Positions 47,604-56,291 of a stretch of DNA of 64,000 nucleotides are shown here, one piece after another. Made by a program: the position numbers and the translations under genes. The stretch is from Sphaerospermopsis aphanizomenoides BCCUSP55 (GTDB lineage Bacteria > Cyanobacteriota > Cyanobacteriia > Cyanobacteriales > Nostocaceae): positions 1-64,000 of the forward strand of contig NZ_LUFH02000018.1 in the NCBI RefSeq assembly GCF_001586785.1. Direction: 5' to 3'. The notes below the pieces were generated by a model. The model saw only the letters and a program-made list of their open reading frames with translations, ran no database searches and was not told where the DNA came from. The first letter of the stretch is position 1. Every line of letters begins with the position of its first letter.

Positions 47604-48368
47604 TTATTCCCTGTTTCTTGCCATAAATGGCAATTTTAATAACTGAATGAAATTAAAATCTCTATTTTCTTGTGCTACGCCTAATTTAATAGTTTCTGGA
47701 AATAGAGGATAATAACGGGATTGAAAAATTACATCCCATATAGTCAAAAGGCTTGAATAATTACTATTAGTAGCTTCTATCATTTGTGAATGATGAAACC
47801 GATGATAATTCGGTGTCACTATTAAATAACTAACAAATTTATCAATTTGAAAATTTAAAGCTAAATTACTGTGATGAAAAATCAGCGATATTGCAAATAA
47901 GGATTCATAAAAAATTAAATTATTTATTTCTATACCAAATAGATATATTAAAAATATTTTAGGCAAATTAGATAAAATTACTTCAATTATATGAAAACGA
48001 TAAGCAGTAGAGATATTTATATACCTATCTGTATGATGGACTAAATGAAAGTTCCATCCTAAAGATGAACTATGCATCAATCTATGCCAAACATACATAT
48101 ATAAATCTAGTAAGAAAAAAGATAAACTAAATTCTAGCCAAGGTATATTAATGGCATCAAACAGTCCTAGCCATATAGTTTGTTTCCATACCCATTTTAA
48201 AATCAATGCTATTAACAAATTAATTCCTATAGCATTAATTAACCCTAAGATTAAATTAGTAGAAAATATTTTGATTGCACCTTGACGATATTGAAAAAAA
48301 GGACAAATAGTTTCTAATACACCGAAGAAAACAATGCTGATAAAAATAAATAATGATTTATATTCCAT
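47604..48368 (-). CDS. sterol desaturase / fatty acid hydroxylase family protein
   Basis: A 254-residue integral membrane di-iron enzyme. Four or so hydrophobic segments surround histidine clusters WHRLMHSSSLGWNFHLVHHTD (~93-113), FHHSNLAL and NYHRFHHSQ. These supply the eight-histidine diiron site of the fatty acid hydroxylase superfamily. Members hydroxylate or desaturate lipids, sterols or carotenoids in the membrane. The gene is 15 bp downstream of the rhodanese gene and probably co-transcribed with it and the pilin-like gene. The substrate is unknown. Confidence 0.86.
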   Translation of the reverse strand: MEYKSLFIFISIVFFGVLETICPFFQYRQGAIKIFSTNLILGLINAIGINLLIALILKWVWKQTIWLGLFDAINIPWLEFSLSFFLLDLYMYVWHRLMHSSSLGWNFHLVHHTDRYINISTAYRFHIIEVILSNLPKIFLIYLFGIEINNLIFYESLFAISLIFHHSNLALNFQIDKFVSYLIVTPNYHRFHHSQMIEATNSNYSSLLTIWDVIFQSRYYPLFPETIKLGVAQENRDFNFIQLLKLPFMARNRE

Positions 48369-48382
48369 TTTGATATCTAACC

Positions 48383-48913
48383 TTAAACTTCTGACATTGC
48401 TGGATCAATTTTTTCTCTCCATTCATGAATTCCACCCTGAACATTTGCACCTTCAATTCCTGATTCCTTTAGCAATTCCAAAGCTTTATTCGACCTTTTA
48501 CCCACAGAGCAATATGTAATTAATCTATGTCCTGGCATAAGCAATTTAATTTTTTTAATTCCCGTACCCTGTTCAATATCTGTTAGTGGTACAAATATTG
48601 CTCCTGGAATGTGAACATCTTCATATTCATCAAGACTACGCACATCAATTAATAGAAATTTAGGGTCTTGTCTGTCAATTAATTGTTTCAGTTCTTGCAC
48701 AGTAATTTGAGGTGTATTAGATGCCCGAATTGCATCACCTAAAACGGGCAAACTAGATAAGTTAGTTAGTGGTATTCCGGCTTTAATTAATGGCTGAAGT
48801 AGTTCAGGGTTATATATCGCCACAGCCATCACCATACCACTAATGATGAAACCCCAAAGGAAAACTCTGGAGATAAGTTTAAAATTTAGGTTATGGCCAT
48901 TATTTTGCAGCAT
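48383..48913 (-). CDS. membrane-anchored rhodanese-domain protein
   Basis: A 176-residue protein. One membrane helix (~14-32, RVFLWGFIISGMVMAVAIYN) is followed by a rhodanese domain at ~70-170. The domain has LLIDVRSLDEYEDVHIPGA and the active-site loop YCSVGKRSNKAL, with Cys near residue 141. It may handle sulfane sulfur or serve as a regulatory domain. It lies between the pilin-like gene (19 bp upstream) and the desaturase (15 bp downstream), suggesting a short operon. Confidence 0.87.
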   Translation of the reverse strand: MLQNNGHNLNFKLISRVFLWGFIISGMVMAVAIYNPELLQPLIKAGIPLTNLSSLPVLGDAIRASNTPQITVQELKQLIDRQDPKFLLIDVRSLDEYEDVHIPGAIFVPLTDIEQGTGIKKIKLLMPGHRLITYCSVGKRSNKALELLKESGIEGANVQGGIHEWREKIDPAMSEV

Positions 48914-48932
48914 AATCCTTAATTTTGTTTAT

Positions 48933-49457
48933 TTATTGAACGGTTGTAGTTCCCACAGGACAGCTAGGAACACCATTATTAAACAAGGGTTCAGGTGGAG
49001 TAATTATACCAGGTTTATCATTAATACATAAAATGCTAATGGTTGTAGTTTCAGTTTTTTCCTTTGCAGGAATTATGAAAACTCCACCAACTGCACTTTT
49101 AATATTTTGATTACGTGCTATTCCATAGGTATATGCAGATGTTTGCCTAGTTTTGATGGAATAATTGTGATTGGTAGTCTGAGATTCAATACCAAGTTGT
49201 AATTCTGCTAATGAATTAGTAAATTTGTTTTTTTCTAAAAAATATGCTTCTTGATGACGGTTGATAGCCCTGGTGTATTGCTTTACTTGAGATAATGGGT
49301 CTGGTTTGCGAGCTACTGCTAGGAAAGATGGTAGTACTAAGGCAGCCAAAATTCCTGTTATGATTAAAAAAATTACCCATTCTATAGTAGTAATTCCTTC
49401 ATCATCATTGTTATTGAAGAAATATGAAAGCCATTTAGTGGATAACTTGTAATTCAT
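48933..49457 (-). CDS. type IV pilin-like protein
   Basis: A 174-residue prepilin-like protein. After a basic/hydrophilic leader of ~21 residues comes the processing site EG followed by ITTIEWVIFLIITGILAALV. This includes the Glu at position +5 required for pilin assembly and a hydrophobic helix. The globular part contains TSAYTYGIARNQ and GGVFIIPAKE, blocks typical of cyanobacterial pilin-like G/H-family proteins, and two cysteines near the C-terminus. It probably is a minor pilin or pseudopilin. A truncated second copy lies directly upstream. Confidence 0.85.
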   Translation of the reverse strand: MNYKLSTKWLSYFFNNNDDEGITTIEWVIFLIITGILAALVLPSFLAVARKPDPLSQVKQYTRAINRHQEAYFLEKNKFTNSLAELQLGIESQTTNHNYSIKTRQTSAYTYGIARNQNIKSAVGGVFIIPAKEKTETTTISILCINDKPGIITPPEPLFNNGVPSCPVGTTTVQ

Positions 49458-49480
49458 AAAACAACCTTTGTTAAAATATG

Positions 49481-49777
49481 CTATCTACGCAATTCTTTTG
49501 TCCCAGCACCACAGGTAGCTAAACCATTTTCATGATCATAAATAGGTACAGCTATTTCTTTATTTGCTGATAAATTACTTTCACATACAATCGCTACAGT
49601 TGTCATTTCGGATTTTTCCTGTGCGGGAACTATGAAAACTCCTCCAATCACGCTTTTATTATTTTGAGAGCGAGGAATTCCATAACTATATGCAGATGTT
49701 TTTGTAGTTTTGATGAAATAATTGTAATGGAGTGTCTGAGATTTAATACCTATTCCTAATTTGTCTAATGAATTAGA
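49481..49777 (-). pseudogene. 5'-truncated type IV pilin-like gene
   Basis: An uninterrupted 98-codon frame without a start reads LDKLGIGIKSQTLHYNY, TSAYSYGIPRSQNNKS and GGVFIVPAQEKSEMTT. It aligns with the C-terminal half of the neighbouring pilin-like protein (TSAYTYGIARNQ, GGVFIIPAKEKTETTT). The prepilin leader and helix are missing; the homology ends ~20 bp before the GGGAACA repeat array. It is a tandem duplicate whose 5' half was lost, probably through repeat-mediated rearrangement. Confidence 0.85.
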
Positions 49778-49799
49778 TTAGGATTAACGTAAGGATTCA

Positions 49800-49838
49800 G
49801 GGAACAGGGAACAGGGAACAGGGAACAGGGAACAGGGG
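49800..49838. repeat. heptamer tandem repeat (GGGAACA)5
   Basis: Five perfect copies plus a partial one. It sits beside the truncation point of the pilin pseudogene. A fragment of the dispersed CAAAT...GATTCCTAT element follows at ~49863-49882. The gap to 50009 has no gene. Confidence 0.92.
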
Positions 49839-50008
49839 AAGTGTAGGGAGTGTTTTTCAAGAATCAAATATGATTCCTATATTGATATAATTTAGCTTTG
49901 AAGCTCAATTGCATATAGTTGTTGGCAAGCGGTGTTTTCTTTCTTCTACATCACGGCTTGCAAGTTTTTCGGAAAAGTTACGTAAAAAAATAACCGAATA
50001 ACTGCTAT

Positions 50009-51193
50009 TTACTCCCCCAACTTATCAAATAAATCTGCCAACACCACATTAGAAAACAAAAACCCATCAGGGTCAGTTAAACGCAATCTTTCCTCCACAA
50101 CTTCTACCCAACCTTTTGCAAAATAAGGTTGCAAATATTGTTTAATTTCCTCTACCTTTTGGGTTCCAAACTTCTCCACCAACACTTTCAAACTCAAACC
50201 TTCAGCTAACCGCAAACCCAACATTAAAGTTTCTAACAATTCTTCCCCTAAAGGTGTGACTTCACAATCAATTACTGCGCCATTTTGCAACCATTGATAA
50301 TATTCTTGAGTTTTGCGGGGACGGGTGAAGCGTTTACCTTGCACATAACTGGCCGCACCCATGCCGAAACCATAATAAGAGCGATTTTCCCAATAAACTC
50401 GATTATGTTTACATTGATGTCCGCTTTTGGCATAGTTAGAAATTTCATAATGCTCATAACCTGCACCAGTTAAGACTTTTTGCCCTAGTTGGTACATTTG
50501 AACAGTAGTTTCATCTGTCGGTAGGGGATGATCTCCGGGTTTGTAATAACGATTAAAAGCTGTCCCTGGTTCAATAGTTAAATCATAGATAGATATGTGC
50601 GTGGGGGCAATTTCTACCGCTTTAGTTAGGGAATCTTGCCATTGAACCAAAGACTGATGTGGCAACCCGGAAATTAGGTCTATGCTAAATTCGGGTATTT
50701 CGACTTGGTGAATTAAATCAATAGCTGCAAAAATATCTTCAACCGAGTGCGATCGCCCAGCAATTTTTAACAACTCTGCTTGAAACGTCTGCACACCCAA
50801 ACTCACCCGGTTCACACCTGCACTGCGATAACCTGCGATATGTGCCGAATCATAAGTACCGGGATCCATTTCCATTGAAATTTCTACTCCAGCCGCAATG
50901 CCAAAACGGTTCTCCAAAGCTGTTAATATACATTGCAACTGTTCTGTTGATAACAGCGAAGGCGTACCACCACCAAAGAAAATGGTTTCTAGGGGTTGAC
51001 TAAAGGCTGGTGAAATGCTGATTTCGTGACAGATTGCTTCCACATATTGAGAAATCGTACTAGAGTTTTCTCCCCGTGAGCGATCGCCCACCACAAAAAC
51101 TGGAAAATCGCAATAAAAACACCGCCGCCGACAAAAGGGAATATGTATGTAAGCAGCACTAGGAACAGGAGTAGCAATATCTTTTGGACTCAT
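50009..51193 (-). CDS. hemW: radical SAM heme chaperone HemW-like protein
   Basis: A 394-residue radical SAM protein of the HemW/HemN-like family. The [4Fe-4S] motif is Cys21, Cys25 and Cys28 in YIHIPFCRRRCFYCDF, followed by IFFGGGTPSLL (SAM-binding GGxP-type) and GVQTFQ. The SLGVQ and PGTAFNRYY regions and the C-terminal winged-helix-like domain fit HemW. It lacks the N-terminal extension of true oxygen-independent coproporphyrinogen oxidase HemN. HemW proteins bind heme and insert it into respiratory enzymes. The gene is single. The HemW/HemN distinction rests on length and motif context. Confidence 0.85.
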   Translation of the reverse strand: MSPKDIATPVPSAAYIHIPFCRRRCFYCDFPVFVVGDRSRGENSSTISQYVEAICHEISISPAFSQPLETIFFGGGTPSLLSTEQLQCILTALENRFGIAAGVEISMEMDPGTYDSAHIAGYRSAGVNRVSLGVQTFQAELLKIAGRSHSVEDIFAAIDLIHQVEIPEFSIDLISGLPHQSLVQWQDSLTKAVEIAPTHISIYDLTIEPGTAFNRYYKPGDHPLPTDETTVQMYQLGQKVLTGAGYEHYEISNYAKSGHQCKHNRVYWENRSYYGFGMGAASYVQGKRFTRPRKTQEYYQWLQNGAVIDCEVTPLGEELLETLMLGLRLAEGLSLKVLVEKFGTQKVEEIKQYLQPYFAKGWVEVVEERLRLTDPDGFLFSNVVLADLFDKLGE

Positions 51194-51450
51194 TATGACT
51201 AAGAATTAAATTTATTGAATGGACAATTACAAATAAGGAAAATGAGTAGTTTGTTTACCAGTTTTTATCTTTTGATAACAAAAATAAGAATAATTATGCA
51301 GGGAAAACACTTTGGTTATAATGTTTGCATATATTGTATTTATTGCCTAAACCCCTAGCGTAAGTCCATATTTCTTCATCAATCTAACCGTTGAAATAAA
51401 AAATACCTTACTCTATCGGGTAACTACAGTTGTAGGAAAACAACACTATC

Positions 51451-52527
51451 ATGCTTGATGTCATTATCATTCTCTCATTTATTTTGGCAGCATCGGGAAT
51501 AGGTTACTTCAGCACCGATCTACTCCCCCCTGGAACTCTCGATGGGGTAACAAACCTAGACGCATTGCGGTTAGTCGTTGCCGTCTTTGCTGCGATCATT
51601 GGCGGTGCAATTGGGCTAAGTTTCCAAACTACATACCGTCGCTTAGAAGCACAAGTCCGAGAAATGCCCCTCGAAGTTATTTTAACTCGTGCAATTGGTT
51701 TAGTAATTGGGCTGTTACTAGCCAACTTAATGTTAGCCCCGCTATTTTTACTACCCATACCCGCAGATTTTGGATTTATTAAACCTTTAGTGGCAGTTGT
51801 TGGTAGTATTATACTTGCTGTTACGGGCATGAATTTAGCAGATACTCATGGACGAGGTTTGCTACGCCTAATTAATCCCAACACTGTAGAAACAATGGTG
51901 GTGGAAGGAACTCTTAAACCAGCCAATACCAAGGTTTTAGATACTAGTTGCATTATTGATGGTCGCATTGAAACTTTACTAGAAACTGGGTTTTTGGAAG
52001 GGGTAATTATTGTTCCCCAGTTTATTTTACAAGAACTGCAACAGGTAGCTGATGCCAGTAAAGACCAAAAGCGGGTGAGAGGAAGACGAGGATTAGAAAT
52101 CCTGAACCGGATTAGAGAAGCCTACCCAGACCGAATTTTGATCAACCCAGTAGATTATGACGATGTGACTACAGTTGATGCCAAATTGGTAAAATTTGCC
52201 CAAGAAATCAACGCTACTCTGTTAACTAATGACTACAATTTATCTAAAGTTGCTAGTGTACAGAAAGTACCAGTTTTGAATGTTAATGATTTGGTAAATG
52301 CAGTTCGTCCTTCTTATTTACCTGGTGATAATCTAGATTTGAAAATCCTCAAAGAAGGTAAAGAACCAAGTCAAGGAGTTGGCTATCTTGATGATGGAAC
52401 TATGGTTGTGGTTGAGGAAGGAAGCAGCTATGTCGGTGGTGAACTGCGGGTAGTTGTCACCAGTGCTTTGCAAACCTCAGCAGGTAGAATGATTTTTGCT
52501 AAACCACAAGCTTCCGCCTTAGCGTGA
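51451..52527 (+). CDS. membrane PIN-TRAM domain protein
   Basis: A 358-residue protein with three to four membrane helices in the first ~125 residues (VIIILSFILAASGIGYF, VVAVFAAIIGGAIGL, LVIGLLLANLMLAPLFLLP). A PIN domain follows at ~150-270. It starts VLDTSCIIDGRI with the first catalytic Asp, and contains DAKLVKFAQE and LLTNDYNLSKVA with later acidic residues. A TRAM domain spans ~285-345 (LKEGKEPSQGVGYLDDGTMVVVE). This architecture is widespread in cyanobacteria and Firmicutes (YacL type) and suggests membrane-tethered RNA cleavage. The target is unknown. A terminator follows. Confidence 0.9.
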   Translation: MLDVIIILSFILAASGIGYFSTDLLPPGTLDGVTNLDALRLVVAVFAAIIGGAIGLSFQTTYRRLEAQVREMPLEVILTRAIGLVIGLLLANLMLAPLFLLPIPADFGFIKPLVAVVGSIILAVTGMNLADTHGRGLLRLINPNTVETMVVEGTLKPANTKVLDTSCIIDGRIETLLETGFLEGVIIVPQFILQELQQVADASKDQKRVRGRRGLEILNRIREAYPDRILINPVDYDDVTTVDAKLVKFAQEINATLLTNDYNLSKVASVQKVPVLNVNDLVNAVRPSYLPGDNLDLKILKEGKEPSQGVGYLDDGTMVVVEEGSSYVGGELRVVVTSALQTSAGRMIFAKPQASALA

Positions 52528-52559
52528 GGGAAATGGTGCGGAAAATAGAATTAATCCTG

Positions 52560-52589
52560 AAAATCGGTGTAGGAAACTGCACCGATTTT
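52560..52589 (+). terminator. rho-independent terminator of the PIN-TRAM gene
   Basis: A perfect 10-bp stem AAAATCGGTG/CACCGATTTT with a 10-nt loop, 33 bp past the stop codon. The stem's own T4 run is followed by GTATTT on the plus strand. Confidence 0.8.
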
Positions 52590-52605
52590 GTATTTAGTCA
52601 GGACT

Positions 52606-52640
52606 GGGTGTAAGGGTGTAAGGGTGTAAGGGTGTGGGAG
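52606..52640. repeat. octamer tandem repeat (GGGTGTAA)4
   Basis: Four copies of GGGTGTAA in the gap between the PIN-TRAM gene and the VOC gene. The remaining spacer (52641-52871) is AT-rich with nothing recognisable. Confidence 0.88.
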
Positions 52641-52871
52641 TTTTCCTGTTCTCGACCTTGATTTTTATATCACTTTATCCCTTTGTCCAAACCCTTAATT
52701 TTTCGTTTTTCTGCTTAAGTCTTATACAATTAAGCTTTGTAAAGTACTGACAAGATATCTATTGAGCAAACGTCGTAGTCACTATTCAGTTGATCATGTG
52801 TTTTTAAGTATAAATTATCATCACAACTTCTTGCAGAAAAAGGTTATTACTGCTGAATTATTACTGCTATT

Positions 52872-53258
52872 TTAAGTTTCGTAAATTTCTAACGGTAAAT
52901 TATCTGGGTCTTTAAAAAAGGTAAATTTCTTGCCTGTAATTTCATCAATTCTAATATTTTCAACTTCGATTTGATGAGATTGTAAATAACTGACACACTC
53001 ATCAATATCCTCAACTGCAAAAGCCAAATGTCTTAAACCACAAGCTTCAGGACTACTAAATCTTTGTGGAGGGTTCGGAAAAGAAAATAGCTCAATTTGG
53101 GTATTTGCATCCACTCGTAAATCTAATTTATAAGAATTTCTAGCAGCACGGAATGTTTCGTGAATAATCTCAAAACCTAAAACTTCTGTGTAAAATTTTT
53201 TAGAAATTTCGTAGTTAGAGCAAATAATTGCTATATGATGAACACCAGATATTTTCAT
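52872..53258 (-). CDS. VOC-family (glyoxalase/bleomycin-resistance fold) protein
   Basis: A 128-residue single VOC domain with two beta-alpha-beta-beta-beta repeats. The metal-ligand pattern is visible: His7 in GVHHIAIICSNYE, Glu in IELFSFP, His in GLRHLAFAVEDID and a final Glu in LPLEIYET. It resembles YaeR-type small VOC proteins. Substrate and reaction are unknown. It starts 18 bp after the sensor kinase stop codon and probably shares its transcript. Confidence 0.85.
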   Translation of the reverse strand: MKISGVHHIAIICSNYEISKKFYTEVLGFEIIHETFRAARNSYKLDLRVDANTQIELFSFPNPPQRFSSPEACGLRHLAFAVEDIDECVSYLQSHQIEVENIRIDEITGKKFTFFKDPDNLPLEIYET

Positions 53259-53276
53259 ATTTTTAGGATTTACTTT

Positions 53277-55007
53277 TCAATTTTTAACTTTTGATTTATT
53301 TTGATGAAGAGGAACTTTAATCACAAACTCAGTTCCTTTTCCTTGTGTAGAAAAACATTCTAAATTGCCTCCATGTTTTTCATTAATAATTTGATAACTA
53401 ATTGACATTCCCATTCCTGAACCCTTACCAACTGGTTTAGTAGTGAAGAAGGGATTAAAAATTTGTTTTTGGATTTTCTCGGGTATTCCTGAGCCATTGT
53501 CAGCAATCACAATTTTTATCCACTTTTCATTAATAAATGAGGTACTAATAGTGATTGTCGGAACGAGGTTTTCTTGGCTGATTCTCTCTTCTAAGGCATC
53601 AATGGCATTACTAAGGATATTCATGAAGACCTGATTGAGTTGTCCAGCATAGCATTCTAATAAAGGTAATTTACCATAGTTTTTAATAACTTGAATAGCT
53701 GGACGTTTAGGTTGTTCTTTGAGACGATGTTGTAAAATCATTAAGGTACTATCCATACCTTCGTGAATATCCACGGTTTTAAAGTCGGCTTCATCCATCC
53801 GTGAGAAATTACGTAATGATAGTACAATCTGACGGATACGTTGAGTACCAACTTTTAAAGAACTGAGGATTTTTGGTAAATCTTCTTTAATATATTGGAG
53901 ATCAATTTCATCACATCCAGCCTGAAATTCAGCATCAGAGAGTAGATGTTCTTGACATAGATAAATTAGCCACAGCAAATTGTGGATATGCTCCTCTAGT
54001 GGTTCAATATTACCGTAAATAAAGTTAACAGGATTGTTGATTTCATGGGCAACCCCAGCCACTAATTGTCCCAAACTTGACATCTTTTCACTTTGCACTA
54101 ATTGGATTTGTGCTTGTTGTAATTCTATTAAAGTTTTTTCTAGTTGTTCAGATTTACTGCGTTCTCTGGCTTCACTTTCTCGCAATGTAGCTTCTACTTT
54201 TTGACGCTGAATAATTTCTGCTTTAAGTTGATTATATGCTTCTAGTTGTTCAAAAACTGTTTGAAATGTGGTAGCTAAAAATTGAATTTCATTGACAGGA
54301 ATTTTTGCTGGCATAGAAAAATTTCCTGTTTTTTTACTATTGCTAACGGCTCTATTTAAACTATCTAGAGGCAGTAAAACATTTTTGCGAATTAGTATTC
54401 CCATCAACAGCAAAATCATGACTATTCCCACCAGTAATGTCAAAGTGGAAGCCAAGAAAGTTTTGCCTACTTCCATCTGTATTTGTCTCAAGTCTACGAA
54501 TGCGATCGCTAAACCCCTTCTTCCTGAAGTTCCAAACAGTACGCTACTAAAAGGCAGGATTTGTACTAGTACAGGTTTGTTATACAATACCATCTCATGA
54601 GCAGTAGCAATACCTGTAATTTGCGCTTGTTTAATCGCTGGTAACATTTGTGGATGTTTATCTTTATATAAATTCAAGCTATTACCATGACTATCTGCCA
54701 AGATAACTCCATCTGGGTTAACGATCGCAATTTCCACCACAGTTGGTAAGGTAGCATAATTCTGGACAACTCGTCGTAAAATGTGACGTTGTTCTACTTC
54801 TAATAATCCTTCGGTAGCAAATTCAATAGATTGGGTAATAGATAAGGCGCGAGTGCGGACTTGTTTGTCTAGGTCTGAACGAATAAGTTGATAATTAATC
54901 CATAAAGTTCCCAAACCAACAGTAGCTAAAGATAGTCCGCAACTGAGGAGGAGTTGCTGCGATAAACTCCGTCTGCGTAACCAGGAAAAACTCTTCAAGC
55001 TTTCCAC
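53277..55007 (-). CDS. membrane sensor histidine kinase
   Basis: A 576-residue kinase. Membrane helices at ~18-40 and ~185-207 flank a ~140-residue periplasmic sensor segment (EIAIVNPDGVILADSHGN), possibly a dCACHE/sCACHE-type fold. A HAMP-like linker and coiled coil follow, then HisKA GQLVAGVAHEINNPVNF with His321. The ATPase has FMNILSNAIDALEE, IADNGSGIP and GKGSGMGMSISYQI. There is no receiver domain and no response regulator nearby. Its start codon lies inside the upstream binding-protein gene (13-bp overlap), which suggests translational coupling and joint sensing. Confidence 0.92.
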   Translation of the reverse strand: MESLKSFSWLRRRSLSQQLLLSCGLSLATVGLGTLWINYQLIRSDLDKQVRTRALSITQSIEFATEGLLEVEQRHILRRVVQNYATLPTVVEIAIVNPDGVILADSHGNSLNLYKDKHPQMLPAIKQAQITGIATAHEMVLYNKPVLVQILPFSSVLFGTSGRRGLAIAFVDLRQIQMEVGKTFLASTLTLLVGIVMILLLMGILIRKNVLLPLDSLNRAVSNSKKTGNFSMPAKIPVNEIQFLATTFQTVFEQLEAYNQLKAEIIQRQKVEATLRESEARERSKSEQLEKTLIELQQAQIQLVQSEKMSSLGQLVAGVAHEINNPVNFIYGNIEPLEEHIHNLLWLIYLCQEHLLSDAEFQAGCDEIDLQYIKEDLPKILSSLKVGTQRIRQIVLSLRNFSRMDEADFKTVDIHEGMDSTLMILQHRLKEQPKRPAIQVIKNYGKLPLLECYAGQLNQVFMNILSNAIDALEERISQENLVPTITISTSFINEKWIKIVIADNGSGIPEKIQKQIFNPFFTTKPVGKGSGMGMSISYQIINEKHGGNLECFSTQGKGTEFVIKVPLHQNKSKVKN

Positions 55008-56032
55008 TCCTTAATAGCAGTATTAATCAATTCTTTATTGATTTCAATATCCTGACGTGGCAAGCGTCCTGCTCTTTTATCAGATTGAAGTAATTTGTTC
55101 ATTTGCTCAAGTGCTTCCTGCAAGCGACTCTGGTCTTGAAACATCCGTTTTTGCATCGCTATGTCACCTTTTTTCAAGCCATTATAATCACTGGCAAAAG
55201 ACTCAGGTAATTGATTTAACTGTTGAGCAACTGTGGCATAAACTTCTGTCGGTCGTGTTTCAACTGCATACATTACGTCTAACCAAGCTGATAAAAACTG
55301 GATGAGTTCTGCTTTTTTAGATTGGATGTTTCTTTTACTAGTTAATAAAGTATCAATTACTAAGCTATCCACTTCTTTTGTTGTATAGATAATATTTCCC
55401 TGTGCTTTCTTAGCGGTTTCACCTAGTAGTGGTTGCCAAATCACGGCAGCATCAAGTTTTTTTTGAACCATCAATTTAGCTGCTGTTTCATTAGCTATAT
55501 CTTCTATTTGTACATCACTCGGTAATATTTTGTGCTGATTTAGAGCTTCCAATAAAATTAAATGGTTAACCGTACCCAATTTCGCTCCCACTAGTTTGCC
55601 TTTCAAATCTTTGACTGTTTTAATTGGAGCTTGGGCAACAATACCATCAGATCCAGAGGAAATATTGGTAACTAATACAATCACAGGTTTATCGTCTCCT
55701 GGATCAACCTGTACTGCATCCCATAAAGCCACAAAAGCTGCATCTAGTGAACCCCGCATAACTGCTCTGGCAGAGTCCTGCTGATTTTCAAACCGAACCA
55801 ACTCTACATCTAAACCCCGACGATTGAAGATGTTGGTAGCTTGAGCATAAAGAACAATATCAAAACCTGGCCAAGTGGTAATGCCAATTTTTAATGGTTG
55901 CAGTTGGGAGTTAGGAATAACATAGCAACCATGCAATATTAAACTCAAACAGAAAGTTAAACAGAACAGGAAACCAAGCCATTGCTTTACCCGTTCTCTA
56001 GTATGTGAATAGAAAATATCTCTACGTATCAT
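54995..56032 (-). CDS. NitT/TauT-type substrate-binding lipoprotein
   Basis: A 345-residue ABC-type periplasmic binding protein, SsuA/ThiY-like. A lipoprotein signal precedes Cys36 (LILHGC). Then come LKIGITTWPGFDIVLYAQATNIF, EAQ-like ARAVMRGSLDAAFVALWDAV, GSDGIVA, and LKGKLVGAKLGTVNHLILLEAL. Such proteins bind nitrate, cyanate, alkanesulfonate or bicarbonate-like ligands. No permease or ATPase gene is present here, and the 3' end overlaps a sensor kinase by 13 bp. It may therefore deliver a ligand signal to that kinase instead of serving transport. The ligand cannot be predicted. Confidence 0.86.
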   Translation of the reverse strand: MIRRDIFYSHTRERVKQWLGFLFCLTFCLSLILHGCYVIPNSQLQPLKIGITTWPGFDIVLYAQATNIFNRRGLDVELVRFENQQDSARAVMRGSLDAAFVALWDAVQVDPGDDKPVIVLVTNISSGSDGIVAQAPIKTVKDLKGKLVGAKLGTVNHLILLEALNQHKILPSDVQIEDIANETAAKLMVQKKLDAAVIWQPLLGETAKKAQGNIIYTTKEVDSLVIDTLLTSKRNIQSKKAELIQFLSAWLDVMYAVETRPTEVYATVAQQLNQLPESFASDYNGLKKGDIAMQKRMFQDQSRLQEALEQMNKLLQSDKRAGRLPRQDIEINKELINTAIKEWKA

Positions 56033-56291
56033 ATCTATTGGGTGTGGTAATGGGTCATATAATGTCCGAGTAATTAGTGATAATTCCCGTATCTGTGCGA
56101 CAAATCTTCTACTCTATTTCCCCCTGCTGCCTCAATGATCAGTTTTAAACTCGACACGATATTATTTATTGTTCCCAAAAAATTATTGGATATTAAAATC
56201 GCCCAATATTTCCTTTGAACTTAATCGCTCCAGGAAATATCAGGCGGCTAATAACATAATTGCTTCCGCGTTAGCTTGCTGGTGGAACAGG
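56033..56291. other. spacer upstream of the binding lipoprotein gene
   Basis: A 259-bp AT-rich region that presumably contains the promoter of the lipoprotein/kinase/VOC unit. I see no clear terminator or operator in it. Confidence 0.4.

Noticed and set aside
48933-49457. Structural major pilin PilA
   Set aside because: The EG-ITTIE processing site fits, but the globular part is of the minor or pilin-like type and no pil genes are adjacent, so only pilin-like is claimed.
50009-51193. Oxygen-independent coproporphyrinogen III oxidase HemN
   Set aside because: Length and N-terminus match HemW-like proteins better than HemN.
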